From the NCBI GenBank assembly GCA_961205875.1, contig OY540816.1, positions 20,842,701 to 20,906,700 of the forward strand: a DNA stretch of 64,000 bases, in the 5' to 3' direction. The position numbers and the translations under genes were made by a program. Positions within the stretch are counted from its first letter, which is position 1. Each line of letters begins with the position of its first letter. This DNA is from Sialis fuliginosa. Taxonomy: Eukaryota; Arthropoda; Insecta; Megaloptera; Sialidae. A model generated the notes under the pieces. It had not been told where the DNA came from. It saw only the letters and a list, made by a program, of their open reading frames with translations, and made no database searches. Shown here one piece after another: positions 1 through 10,321 of this stretch.

Positions 1-66
1 TAATTACAAAAAAATAAAAAACAGTAAACCTCGTTCTTATAGCGGCCATAACTGGTGCCAGTACGT
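1..66 (+). mobile_element. TIR-A MITE, right-end fragment
   Basis: The segment reads into the terminal inverted repeat that closes the TIR-A family (ACTGGTGCCAGTACSTT in plus orientation) and matches the right ends at 3,221 and 47,874. The left part lies outside the window. Confidence 0.7.
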
Positions 67-793
67 TATTTTTTAATATAAAAGTTCCATTCTGAATGAA
101 CTGAAGATATTAATTTGTTAATAAAACGAGCATCCTTTTTTTTATCATCATCTTCTTGAGACACAAAATTAAGAAATTAATCATTTGCGTAACAGAATTC
201 ATTACACCGTGTTCTCATGCTGTTCCCCTCTCTCTCTTACTCTACCTTTCCTACACACATTAATGCCGATGATTTATCTTGAGTTTTATTCGGCTAATAT
301 TTCATTTTGTTGGCACACCTGCCACAATGTTCATCAACCGACTGAGAAATATTGCGACTGTTGGTAGCAGTGGGGATTACCAACTTAATAAAATTAATTA
401 ATTAAAAGTTCTGTTAAAAGTGCACTTGAAAAGATTTTTATGTTAATATCGTATTTAAAATTCAGATTTTGAGAGTAGTTTTCATCCCTTCAATAGCTGT
501 TTAAATACGTACATAAAATAAATAGCCCTTAGGTTCAATTGAACTACAAATGTACCAAGTCTTATCAAAATAAGCGAGATAATACTCGCAACGTTCACTT
601 TTTAGACGAGGCAAACATTTGCCTCAAAAATAATTCAGATCGGTGCATTTTGACAGTGGTTATCGTGAACGAAAGAAAATTCTACATCCAGACACACGAA
701 ATGCGGAAATCAACTTTTCTTTTAATTTTGAAGGTAGTACAATCAGAATCTGTTGTTATCTCAGACACTATTTTTCGATGGTACCTATTACAA
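67..793. other. AT-rich intergenic DNA, no gene recognised
   Basis: Two overlapping open frames of about 100 codons lie at 539-966, but they run into the tandem array and have no recognisable motif or splice context. I see nothing else that can be supported here. Confidence 0.6.
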
Positions 794-1990
794 TACTTCC
801 ATTTCTTTCAGAACATCAAAGTAAAAATTACAAATTATTATCTATAATTTATGTTCAATTCCTTTTAAGAAAAAATCTAATTATATTTCAAATCGTTTTT
901 TTAATAAAATTAGAATCATGTATTACGTATAAGAAAGTCCCGTGGTTCCCATGGCAGATATTTTAATTATAAAATTAGCATTCTCAATAGATATAATTTT
1001 AAATTAAATTAAAAATAAATTTCACAATTAAATAATATTAATTTGTGACAAAGCTTTAAAAAAAAGTTGTATGTAAATAATAGAAAAAAATACTTCCATT
1101 TCTTTCAGAACATCAAAGTAAAAATTAAAAATTATTATCTATAATTTATGTTCTATTCCTTTTTCAAAAAAAAAATCTAATAATATTTCAAATCGTTTTT
1201 TTAATAAAATTAGAATCATGTATTACGTATAAGAAAGTCTCGTGGTTTCCATGGCAGATATTTTAATTATAAAATGAGCATTCTCAATAGATATAATTTT
1301 AAATTAAATTAAAAAGAAATTTCACAATTAAATAATATTAATTTGTGACAAAGCTTTAAAAAAAAGTTGTATGTAAATAATAGAAAAAAATACTTCCATT
1401 TCTTTCAGAACATCAAAGTAAAAATTAAAAATTATTATCTATAATTTATGTTCTATTCCTTTTTCAAAAAAAATCTAATAATATTTCAAATCGTTTTTTT
1501 AATAAAATTAGAATCATGTATTACGTATAAGAAAGTCTCGTGGTTTCCATGGCAGATATTTTAATTATAAAATGAGCATTCTCAATAGATATAATTTTAA
1601 ATTAAATTAAAAATAAATTTCACAGTTAAATAATATTAATTTGTGACAAAGCTTTAAAAAAAAGTTGTATGTAAATAATAGAAAAAAATACTTCCATTTC
1701 TTTCAGAACATCAAAGTAAAAATTAAAAATTATTATCTATAATTTATGTTCTATTCCTTTTTCAAAAAAAAATCTAATAATATTTCAAATCGTTTTTTTA
1801 ATAAAATTAGAATCATGTATTACGTATAAGAAAGTCCCGTGGTTCCCATGGCAGATATTTTAATTATAAAATGAGCATTCTCAATAGATATAATTTTAAA
1901 TTAAATTAAATTAAAAAGAAATTTCACAATTAAATAATATTAATTTGTGACAAAGCTTTTAAAAAAAAGTTGTAAGTAAATAATAGAAAA
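794..1990 (+). repeat. Tandem array, four units of about 298 bp
   Basis: Units begin with TACTTCCATTTCTTTCAG at 794, 1,091, 1,391 and 1,689 (spacings 297, 300, 298). Units 2-4 are nearly identical. Unit 1 is the most diverged, as expected at an array edge. Each unit contains a stretch around ACGTATAAGAAAGTC followed by CATGGCAG. A similar stretch recurs at 58,385-58,420, so the unit appears to be drawn from dispersed family G. Confidence 0.95.
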
Positions 1991-2278
1991 ATAATAATAA
2001 TCATTAATAATCCCGGCCCACAATAGTCATTCCAGTAGCTTCGGTTTCAAGAATGAATTAAATAACGAAGTGAGATGATTAGTTTTTGTTTCTCTCTTAC
2101 GTTTCTCCACGCTGGCCAATGAGATGAGCGACAGAGATAGACGTACATATTCATACATCTCGCGGTTTAATGTGTTTATTTATTTATTTTTACAGCTGAC
2201 GGCGTATATGCGGTCATTAGTAGTAATTTATATTTAATCTAATTTATATTTAACAGGTAATTAAATAAAAAGTTAATA
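1991..2278. other. Unassigned intergenic segment, part more complex
   Basis: Positions 2,015-2,175 are less AT-rich than the surroundings and not seen elsewhere in the window. The rest is AT-rich. No gene or element end is visible. Confidence 0.4.
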
Positions 2279-3221
2279 AATGTACGGGTGCCATTAGAAA
2301 GAATGATTTTTTTTTAATTTTAATTTTATTATATTTTCTGTAAGTTTTACTAGATACCCATACTGCGATAAATTAATTAAATGTACTGAATTAGAAATAT
2401 TTGTTGATATTTGATTACTACCATTTCTGAATACAGTGAAACCTTAATATAACGAGCCTCAATATAACGATTTCCTCGATTTAACAAATTTTTCGAAATT
2501 TCCTAGAACTGCCCGTAAGAGCTAATGCAAAATATACCTTTTTATTACGAATACATTTGTCAACAACCTCTTTATAACGAATTTTTCGACAGGTTCAGAC
2601 ACGTTAAATTTTTCGTAAGACAATCATTATTGTTTTTTTGCTGTTGCTAGTTTTAAAGTTGCAATGGCTGAAAAACAAAAAAGGTGTTCTTTAACACACC
2701 TCGCAAGGAAACGAGAAATCATTAAGAATGTAGACGAGAATCCTACAACGAAAAAAATAGACATCGCTACATTCTTACCTTGTTATAACGAATTGTAGAC
2801 CAACCTAACCTTTATATAACAAACCTCACTGTAACAAATTACTTGGTATAACGAATATTTTCTACTTCCCTTCAGTTTTGTTATATCGAGGTTGCACTGT
2901 ATATTTAATTTGACGATTCTTTCTTTTATATCTTTTGAGTCGTAGAACTTATCATTTTATAATCATTAGCAAGTGTCCATCACTGCGTGTCCATTACTGG
3001 TTTTACTTTATCCATTACTGGAGAAAAAACATAAACAAAATAAAAGGTTATAATTTTTAAAAACAAACTATATTTGCGGACTTTGGTAATTAAATTGATT
3101 AAATAAAGTGTTACTTGTTTTATTAGTAACATGAGTTCATGAGAATTACAAAAAAAAAAACGTCAATCACAAAAATAGTAAACCTTGCTCTTATAGCGGC
3201 CATAACTGGTGCCAGTACCTT
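2279..3221 (+). mobile_element. TIR-A MITE copy interrupted by a pogo-type MITE
   Basis: The right end is intact (GTGCCAGTACCTT, ending 3,221). The left end is a decayed version (GTACGGGTGCCATT). The interior matches the complete copy at 21,343-21,877, for example TACTTGTTTTATTAGTAACA and the ATTACTGG stretches. A 466-bp pogo-type element occupies 2,434-2,899. About 150 bp present in the 21.4-kb copy at this point is missing, so this copy also had a deletion or belongs to a shorter subfamily. Confidence 0.75.
2434..2899 (+). mobile_element. pogo/Tigger-type MITE with a remnant of the transposase start
   Basis: Imperfect terminal inverted repeats begin CAGTGAAACCTTAATATAAC and end with the complement of CAGTGCAACCTCGATATAAC, and TA flanks both sides, as in the pogo branch of Tc1/mariner. 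Inside, from the ATG at 2,664, a short reading frame starts MAEKQKRCSLTHLARKREII. This resembles the N-terminal CENP-B/pogo DNA-binding helix region. The rest of the transposase is absent, so the element is internally deleted and non-autonomous. Repeated TATAACGA motifs fill both ends. Confidence 0.9.
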
Positions 3222-3241
3222 GTATATTAAAAATTAGATTT

Positions 3242-3535
3242 AATACCCAGGGAAAAAATTTCGATCTATGTAAATTTTGATAAATGGATCTAAAATTTAA
3301 TCCAGCCATCTTTGTTTCTTAAATCTACATAGATCCTCTTAGATCTTTTTTGATCTAAGAAATAAAGATAACTGAGTTAAATTGTAGATTACCATAGATC
3401 TACGTAAATCTAAATTTTGAAAATTTGGTTTTACCTACCCAGCTCTACATTAATTAGATCTATGTGTAGATTTACCTACATCTAGTTTGCCTAAGAAGAT
3501 CTATATTAATCAACGTAGATTTAAATTTTTGAAAA
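3242..3535. repeat. Segment dense in GATCTA / TAGATC motifs
   Basis: About 290 bp in which GATCTA, TAGATC, ATCTACATAGATC and AGATCTACGTAAATCT recur in both orientations, giving many short overlapping palindromes. There is no fixed period, so it is not a clean tandem array. No other part of the window shows this composition. Confidence 0.7.
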
Positions 3536-3901
3536 AAAATCTTATTTGATCTAAATTATTATATTTTTGTTTTAAAGATATTTTCATCAATAGCCAAAAA
3601 CAATAATTGTTCATATGCATATCCCTACAAAGTATACTTTAAGATCACCGCGAAAGACTCAACACTTACAGGAGTGTAATTATTATTAATGTATTGTCAA
3701 ATCTTGTAACTTGTAAAAAAAAAATCGAATTCTTGTTAATTATTATTATTTCCAATAATATTTTTGCTTTAAATTTTTTGTAAAATCAGGTGTGTATTGA
3801 ATTTTACATTATTTGTATATGTCTGGATTTTTAGGTGAAATTCGTATCATATTTGTTGATAATTTAACCATCAAATTTACAAAATTTTATTTTGTTTTCA
3901 G
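3536..3901. other. AT-rich DNA; possible intron end before candidate exon
   Basis: AT-rich. The last 20 bases (TTTTATTTTGTTTTCAG) form a good polypyrimidine tract and acceptor for the candidate exon that follows. A short AAGATCACCGCG motif at about 3,643 also occurs in Penelope-like ends at 23.5 and 27.6 kb. Confidence 0.4.
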
Positions 3902-4049
3902 AGGAAATTTCAAACAACGTCAAACCGGAAGGAGACCCACTAAAGGTAATTTCGTAAACAGACCTCAAGTTAGCAGGAATAAAAGACTCGTTGTTTCTGA
4001 ATTTGAAAGTGGATTGGAACCTTTGAAAAAGAAGAAGAAGAAAAATTAA
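3902..4049 (+). CDS. Candidate terminal coding exon of an unrecognised basic protein (partial)
   Basis: I do not recognise this gene. The sequence shows an acceptor (polypyrimidine tract then CAG at 3,899-3,901), an open frame entered after the second base of a codon, 48 further residues, a TAA stop at 4,047-4,049 and an AATAAA 42 bases later. The peptide starts GNFKQRQTGRRPTKGNF, is rich in Arg, Lys, Gln and Asn, contains SEFESGLEPL and ends in a run of six lysines before a final Asn. Such tails are common in nucleolar or RNA-binding proteins, but that is only an analogy. Base composition is clearly less AT-rich than the flanks. The open frame continues upstream of the acceptor but there looks like intron and has no convincing ATG start. 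Upstream exons must lie further left, probably outside the window. It could also be a chance open frame or a retrocopy fragment. Confidence 0.5.
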
Positions 4050-4090
4050 TTTTCAGTAATAATACATGTGTATATACCATACATTGTTTT

Positions 4091-4096
4091 AATAAA
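4091..4096 (+). promoter_or_regulatory. Putative poly(A) signal AATAAA
   Basis: Perfect AATAAA 42 bases after the stop of the candidate exon, followed by AT-rich sequence. In a genome this AT-rich the motif alone is weak; its position is what supports it. Confidence 0.4.
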
Positions 4097-4163
4097 AAAT
4101 ATTAAATTATTTTTTTATATTTTTTATAGGAAAAAAATATTTGAAATTCGCAGGTTGTTTTTT

Positions 4164-4326
4164 TCGAAAAAAAATCTATATTTTAGTAAAATTGTATAAA
4201 AATTAAATGGTTAACCAATTCCAGGCAATTTATCTAAACACTATCGGTTTTTATTTAAATTGTTCAATAATTAACTACCTTTGGTGAATTTAACACGAGG
4301 AAGCACTGTGCATTTACTTGGCAGAT
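4164..4326 (-). mobile_element. Family B, distal-end fragment
   Basis: Matches the end of the full copy at 38,922-39,551, from TTTTAGTAAAATTGTATAAA to GCATTTACTTGGCAGAT, including GAGGAAGCACTGTG. The hairpin end of the family is missing. Confidence 0.85.
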
Positions 4327-4744
4327 GTTTTTTTAAATTATTCCAATTTTTCTGGTTAATTTATAAATGTTTTAATTCCTTATTCCGTGTATAATAATGG
4401 ACAATCCATTTGCCCTTGAAAACAAACAGTTTATATTTTATAATAGTTTATTTAAATCCCATGTTATATAACAACAGCTCTTAGCTCGTTGCAATTAAGA
4501 ACGGTCACGGTATTAGACTAACTCGACAATTAAAAACATGCTAAAACTAATTGATGATAATCTTCCAGTAAAGGATCTTGCAAATCAATGTTAAACACTG
4601 TAATTATGTAATTAATGACCCCAATTAAGACGACCTTGGCTGGGTCTAAGTACGAAGTTCTACTATATATTACGTGTATTCGATGTCAAAAATTTTTTTT
4701 TTTCAAATTTTTGCTTATTTACTTTTTCTTTTCGAATCTTTATA
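4327..4744. other. AT-rich intergenic DNA
   Basis: Nothing recognisable on either strand. A slightly more complex patch (4,615-4,660) has no repeat in the window. Confidence 0.5.
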
Positions 4745-5105
4745 TTTTTAATTTTTTATGTTTTATTTCAAGTTGGTGTTAGTTATCTTATTCGTTCGAA
4801 TTTTCTTTATGAAGATTACAGGAAATATTAGGAATCGGTTGGGATGATCAGGGAAATAATTGAATTCAGAGTTTTTTTATTTATATTTTATTTCATGTTG
4901 GTCTTAGTTTTCTTATTCGTTCGAGTTTTCTCTATGAAAATTACAGGAAATATTAGGAATTGGTTGGATGATCAGGGAAATAATTGAATTCAGATTTTTT
5001 TTATATTTTATTTCATGTTGGTCTTAGTTTTCTTATTCGTTCGAATTTTCGTTATGAAGATTACAGGAAATATTAGGAATCGATTGGGATGATCAGGGAA
5101 ATATA
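4745..5105 (+). repeat. Tandem repeat, almost three units of 120-125 bp
   Basis: TTTTATTTCAWGTTGGT starts at 4,761, 4,886 and 5,006. Each unit carries TTATTCGTTCGARTTTTC, ATTACAGGAAATATTAGGAA and GGATGATCAGGGAAATA. Differences between units are few, so the duplication is fairly recent. Confidence 0.9.
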
Positions 5106-5224
5106 AGGATTCTGGTAGTGTTGTTTTTTTTTATTTATAAATACTAAACATAGAAATAAAAAGTTTTTTTCTCGCTCAAAATTTTGTGTGTCAAATTACA
5201 CAGAGATTATTGAGAAAAAGGTTA

Positions 5225-5460
5225 GGTAATACAAATTTCTGTTATGATAGTCGACAAAACAGCTCACGCGTACAAAAGTCACACCCATTTTTTTTTCTAA
5301 TTAATTTTTCGAAATACAAAGTAACCTATTACCTTCCTTAGGATGCAAGCTTTCTCCTTGCCAAATTTCATCAAGTTCGGTTAAGCGGTTTATCCGTGAA
5401 AAGGTAACAAACAGACAGAGAGATAAAGTCACTTACGCCTTTATAAAATTAATATGGACT
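5225..5460 (+). mobile_element. SINE-like family C1, 3' half
   Basis: Contains the shared block TGATAGTCGACAAAAC, then CCAAATTTCATCAAG, GGTTTATCCGTGAAAAGGTAAC, an ACAGACAGAGAGA stretch and an end near TTAATATGGA. The same order is seen at 19,281-19,805, 20,735-20,934 and (inverted) 40,465-40,655. The tail is of a kind widespread in insect retroposons. Confidence 0.75.
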
Positions 5461-6107
5461 TTATTTTAAAATTAAATAGAATATTTATAATAGCCGTGGA
5501 TATATGTTATTTAAATTATTTTTATATATTCATTTGAAACGCAGTGAATTGTGAAAAGTAAATTGATGTAATTTAAACTGTAATTTAGAAATTATAATTT
5601 TTATATAAATGGTTAGTTCTCTTTAGCTTCATGCACGGAAGTAAACACACACGTTATTTTATGAGTAGATATTATACTTAATTTATGAATTAGTTTTTTA
5701 AGTAAATTTTTTTACATGCATTATGTAAAAATATTTTAATAAACTTTAATAGCATATTCTAGGCATGAAAAATATGATTTCTTATTTATTAAAGTAATTG
5801 TAATGGGTCCGAAAATAGGAATCAAAAATTTCGAGATATTTTTATACTTCAAGGTCACTACAGTAAGTTTACACTATTTTCAAAAAGATGTCATTTTTTA
5901 CTGCACGAAATCTCGCACATAAAAAATGATATTGACTTCGTTGTAATGCCAATTGAAGCGTCTTGATGTTTATATGATCTGGAAGAAATTTCTTAAAATT
6001 CGGTCCAGCCGTTTTTTTGTTAGAACAAAAAAAAACTGCAAAAAGTAGATTTCAGAATTTTTTGAAAAAGATTTATCAGTTTTAATGGCAATCAAATATT
6101 TTTATCT
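5461..6107. other. AT-rich DNA, unassigned
   Basis: No gene is visible. Positions 5,805-6,050 read like a decayed retroposon (phrases such as AAATTTCTTAAAATTCGGTC) but have no second copy here. Confidence 0.4.
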
Positions 6108-6250
6108 ATTTTATCTATATACATATTATAAAACAAAGTCTCTCGCCGCGTCTGTCTGTCTGTGTACAGTTATCTCAAAAACTACTGAACGGATTTCATT
6201 CCGGTTTTCATGAATAGAAAAAAATTAGCGACTTTCTGGCTGTGCAGAGT
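6108..6250 (-). mobile_element. Retroposon tail fragment (ACTACTGAACGGATTT type)
   Basis: Begins TATAAAACAAAGTCTCTCGC, then GTCTGTCTGTCTGTGTACAG and CTCAAAAACTACTGAACGGA. This order is typical of insect SINE or LINE 3' tails read in reverse. Boundaries are approximate. Confidence 0.5.
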
Positions 6251-6719
6251 ATTTTTTTCTTAAACGAATTGTGCAAAAGAAATTAACATGTCAGGGAGAG
6301 GAGGTTCCTGAAAAAAAACTGTTCAAAAGGGGGTCTCTAGGCCCTAGACCACAAAAGTTTAAGATCCGCTGGTGTAAACTCTAAACTATTAATACTTTTT
6401 GATCGTTTTACATTTGTAAAATAAATATTTCCAAATAAAGAAAATGAATCAGATATTGTAAGGGTTTAGAAAAGCCACCCCCTGTTATTGTTACAAGATA
6501 ATTCCCACGTGGTTTCTACCCCGGCGTGACACAACAAAGGCGAATGTATCAGCTACCATAATTAAGTAAGTAGCAAGAATTTTTTAAATGCTTACACATT
6601 GGAGTCATTAGAGTTTTTACCGAGGCATAATGAACCGACATAATGGACGGATAGTTATTAATTTGTTAGACGATTACAGATCTTGAATGAAAGAACCTTT
6701 TTGTTACAAGAAAAATTAC
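6251..6719. other. Single-copy stretch of mixed composition
   Basis: Positions 6,465-6,560 are moderately GC-rich and contain CACGTG (6,508) and ACCCCGGCGTGAC. No copy occurs elsewhere in the window and there is no coding signal. Confidence 0.35.
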
Positions 6720-7975
6720 AGAAGGCTTACGGGCAGGGCCGTATTGAGATAATATCGTCTTTAGGCTTCGAATTTTGGCAATCGTGTTTAAATTTAAATT
6801 TTAAATATGGGTTCTTGTAGTTTTGATAGATTTTTTAGTGGGAAAGTCTTTTTAGTAACCGGAAAATGCTTTTCTACAGGACCGGATTAAGATAATTTCG
6901 TCTTGAGGCTTTAAATTTTAGCAATTGAGTTTTAATTTAAACTTTAGACATAGGCTCTTGTAGTTTTGGTAGATTTTTTAGTGGGAAAGTCTTTTTAGTA
7001 ACCGGAAAATGCTTTTCTACAGGACCGGATTAAGATAATTTCGTCTTGAGGCTTTAAATTTTAGCAATTGAGTTTTAATTTAAATTTTAGACATAGGTTC
7101 TTGTAGTTTTGGTAGATTTTTTTAATGGGAAAGTCTTTTTAGTAACCGGAAAATGCTTTCCTATAGGGCCAGATTAAGATAATTTCGTCTTGAGGCTTTA
7201 AATTTTAGCAATTGAGTTTTAATTTAAATTTTAGGTATAGGTTCTTGTAGTTTTGGTAGATTTTTTTAATGGGAAAGTCTTTTTAGTAACCGGAAAATGA
7301 TTTCCTACAGGGCCAGATTAAGATAATTTCGTCTTGAGGCTTTAAATTTTAGCAATTGAGTTTTAATTTAAACTTTAGGCATAGGTTCTTGTAGTTTTGA
7401 TAGATTTATTCAATTGAAAAGTCTTTTTAGTAGAAAAAAATATAAAAGGCTTTCGAACAGGGCCGGAGTGAGATAATTTCGTCTTTAGGCTTCGAATTTT
7501 GGCAATCGTGTTTAAATTTAAATTTTAAATATATAAATTATTGTAGTTTTGGTCAAACTTTCGTAGAAAAAAAATACAAAAGGCTTTCTTACAGGGCCGG
7601 ATTAAGATAATATCATCTTGAGGCTTCAAATTTTAACAATTAGTTTAAACTTTAACATAGGATCTTGTAGTTTTAATAGATTTATTGAATTGAAAAGTCT
7701 TTTTAGTAGGAAAAAAATACAAAAGACTTTCGAACAGGGCCGGATTAAGATAATTTCGTCTTTAGGTTTCGAATTTTGCCAGTTGTTTGAATTTTAATTT
7801 AAGTCTTTGTTCTAGCTATTTATTTATTTATTTTTTTGTTGATTGAAAAAATTTTTTGGCAAAAGAAAATTTTTTAGAAGGCCCACGGACAGGGCCGGAT
7901 GGAGATAATTTCGTCTTTAGGTAATCGAGTTTTAATTTTGACTTTAGGCTCAGACTTTTGGTAGATATTGTATGG
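6720..7975 (+). repeat. Tandem array, nine units of about 143 bp
   Basis: Units start with CAGGGCCGGATTAAGA or close variants at 6,734, 6,877, 7,020, 7,164, 7,308, 7,458, 7,592, 7,735 and 7,890. The four central units (6,877-7,450) are the most alike and keep a 143-144 bp period. Outer units are diverged and vary from 134 to 155 bp. The unit head resembles hAT-type termini. Shared blocks are AATTTCGTCTTGAGGC, GTTCTTGTAGTTTTGGTAG and AAGTCTTTTTAGTA. Confidence 0.95.
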
Positions 7976-8009
7976 AAAAATCTATTCAACGGAAGAAAAA
8001 TTTCAGATA

Positions 8010-8392
8010 CCTTACTTGAATGCTCTACAAAAAAGATTCTATAAAATTTTCACGTAACGTGTCGTTCTTGAGATATCTTGAAAAATATATATTTTGTGAT
8101 GTCACCTCTCCCCCTTACACACGATTTTAATGATTTTGAAATGAGACAGTCCTCAAGCCAGACTCAACCATCCAACCAAGTTTTATTAATATCGGTTCAG
8201 TGGTTCATGAGTTATGCGTGTGAAGGATTCAAGGGACAGACGCACAGACAGATAGATACGGAACGAAAAGTGTTTGTCTTGACCTGAAACGGAAAGATCA
8301 AGTTAAAATTTTGAAATCGAAGAACATTTTTTTTTCTCATTTTAAAACGATCACAAAGCTTCTTGTATCTTCGATATTGCAAGAAAGCAAAA
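8010..8392 (+). mobile_element. Family B copy, hairpin-end half
   Basis: Runs from CTCTACAAAAAAGATTCTAT through ACACACGATTTTAATGA, GGTTCAGTGGTTCATGAG, an ACAGAC-rich stretch, GGAACGAAAAGTGTTTGTC and ends at the terminal hairpin (GCTTCTTGTATCTTCGATA, then AGAAAGC). The ACAGAC tract and the GTTCAGTGGTTCATGAGTTA phrase suggest a retroposon-like body. Confidence 0.85.
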
Positions 8393-9194
8393 TATTTTTA
8401 TTTGCGTTTACTCCGATTGTGCAATTCTAAAATTTCCTTAAAATAACCCCTGCAGAAAATCTATTTTAAATGTATATATATACATTGTATTTAAAAAATT
8501 CCCCCAAGACTTTTAATTTATGTACCTACGAGTATATCGAAGCAAAGAAGCAGTTGCAACTTGCATAATGTACCGGAAATACTTTTATACTACTGCATCC
8601 GCAAAGAAAACCCACACACATCCACCCACACGTACGTATACACACTCGCAATGTGTACAATGTGTGAGATTGTAAATTACATATTGCAGTTTCTGGTGTA
8701 AAATGTAATTATTCTGCAAAATGAGACGAGTTGATATTTTGTGCGAAGTCATTTCGAGATCTCTCTCCACGGCGTTATCGTCGTAGCTTGACTGCGTCCA
8801 TGCATTCGTAACGAATCATGTATGTGCATGTGCTGCTGCAATTGTAATGGAATATTAATTTAATTTGAATTAATGTAAGTTTTTTGTTAAACGCAGTTAT
8901 GTTATATTCGGATTGCGAGGCTGGCAAAATTGATTTATTGTTCAGTGATATCCAATGGGTGGTCCTACAAGATTCTTGAAGATGTTCTAATTGTTATGGG
9001 TCATGAAATGTCCACTGATTACATTCTTTTGTATTTTTTCCAGCTGAAAAACCGGTTTTTATCGGTTTTTTTTGGGTTTTCTCGTGATTTTGTTCATCAA
9101 CCCCTAATTATGACGAGGGATTCGGGGGTACGAACCTGAAAAATTAAGCTGACCTAATTTTACTTAGCGTTATTAAAATTCAAAATTGAATTAC
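8393..9194. other. Single-copy intergenic DNA
   Basis: No gene recognised. Positions 8,605-8,670 are rich in CA/TG dinucleotides, and 8,765-8,850 is a slightly GC-richer patch with GGCGTTATCGTCGTAGC. Open frames here have no motif. Confidence 0.4.
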
Positions 9195-9833
9195 CGAGTT
9201 AGATATAAAATACTGCTTTTAACCTCCTGCTGACGCCATTTTTGAACTAGAAAAAATAAAATAAATTTACTACTAATTGAGATCTACATGCCTAGATATG
9301 AAAATAATTTTTTTTGACACCCCTCTATTATTCAAAAATTTTAAATGATATTGTTGACTTTAGTATTTGTCGTTGGTAGTCCCTTCAAAGCTTTGTTACC
9401 AATTTTTTTTAGATTTTTTGAGCCAGTAGGTAGTTAACAAGTTAGAGGGGGAGGGGAAATAAAATACTGCTTTTAGCCCCCTTTTGGCACCATTTTTGAG
9501 TTAGAAAAAAATAGGGTCAAATTCTACTGTTTTCCATACCCCACACGTCTTGGTATACATTTTTTTTTATTTGCTTTAAAGCCCCTTCATTTTTGATTTA
9601 GAAAAAGGGCATCATTTTATATGTTCAGAAAAAATTTCAAGTTTCTAGTTTATATAGTTTACAAGATATTTTGCTTTGACTGAAAAGGACGGACGGACGG
9701 ACGATAAAGTGAGATTAATAGGGTTTCTTCGGAACCCTAATAAAAAGGAAATAAAAATAAAAATTGCATCCCCTATCTTAAAATATTATTTGTGCTGCCA
9801 ACATAAAAAAAAACGCGGGCGAAGCTGCGGGAA
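9195..9833 (+). mobile_element. SINE/LINE-like family F copy
   Basis: Contains two related internal blocks around AAATACTGCTTTTA and CATTTTTGARYTAGAAAAA. It ends with GTTTACAAGATATTTTGCTT, GGACGGACGGACGATAAAGT and GAGATTAATAGGGTTTC. The inverted copy is at 41,893-42,345. The short ACGCGGGCGAAGCTGCGGG at 9,813-9,831 is the reverse of the family C head and may be a separate fragment. Confidence 0.7.
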
Positions 9834-10321
9834 AAATAGCTTAAAATAAAATTTTAAGAAACAAATAATAATTTTCCCCTAAAATTAATTTTCATAAAAA
9901 AGTGTCATGTCCAAGAAATTACACTATACATTTCACCACAACCCGCATCCAAACATACAATCCACCCGATAAACAATGCCATTATAAAATTACCAACCCA
10001 AAGAAAACACAAAGATAATTAACATCTATTACAGCGTGTGTGTATGTGTGTGACCCCCATCCACCCACCCACCGACCCACTCGCCCCGCACTCGAAAGCA
10101 GAGCGAGTACGGGTTTTTTGTGTTGGTGTCAACGTTAATTAATTATATCTGAAGCCGGTGGGGCACAGGGGGGGAGGGGGATGGGGTCGGGTTCATTGTA
10201 ACCCTACAGGGAGCCTAATAGCCGATAGCTCCCGCTCGGCAAACCACAAAGTGCTGTAATTACATCACGGTCGTATGTGTAATGATTTTGTAGCGGGAGA
10301 TTTGTTAGAATTATGTATTAA
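9834..10321. other. Single-copy DNA with a GC-richer block
   Basis: Positions 10,035-10,260 are clearly less AT-rich: a GTGTGTATGTGTGTG run, CCACCCACCCACC, CTCGCCCCGCACTCG, and a G-rich run (10,159-10,185). No coding frame and no copy elsewhere. Possibly regulatory, but not shown. Confidence 0.35.

Noticed and set aside
3813-3901. Upstream extension of the candidate exon frame
   Set aside because: It lies before a strong acceptor, is AT-rich and hydrophobic by composition, and opens with TTG. Treated as intron.
10035-10260. Possible CpG-island promoter
   Set aside because: The G+C comes mainly from CA, CCAC and G runs; no transcript evidence, no TATA or initiator context that stands out from the background.
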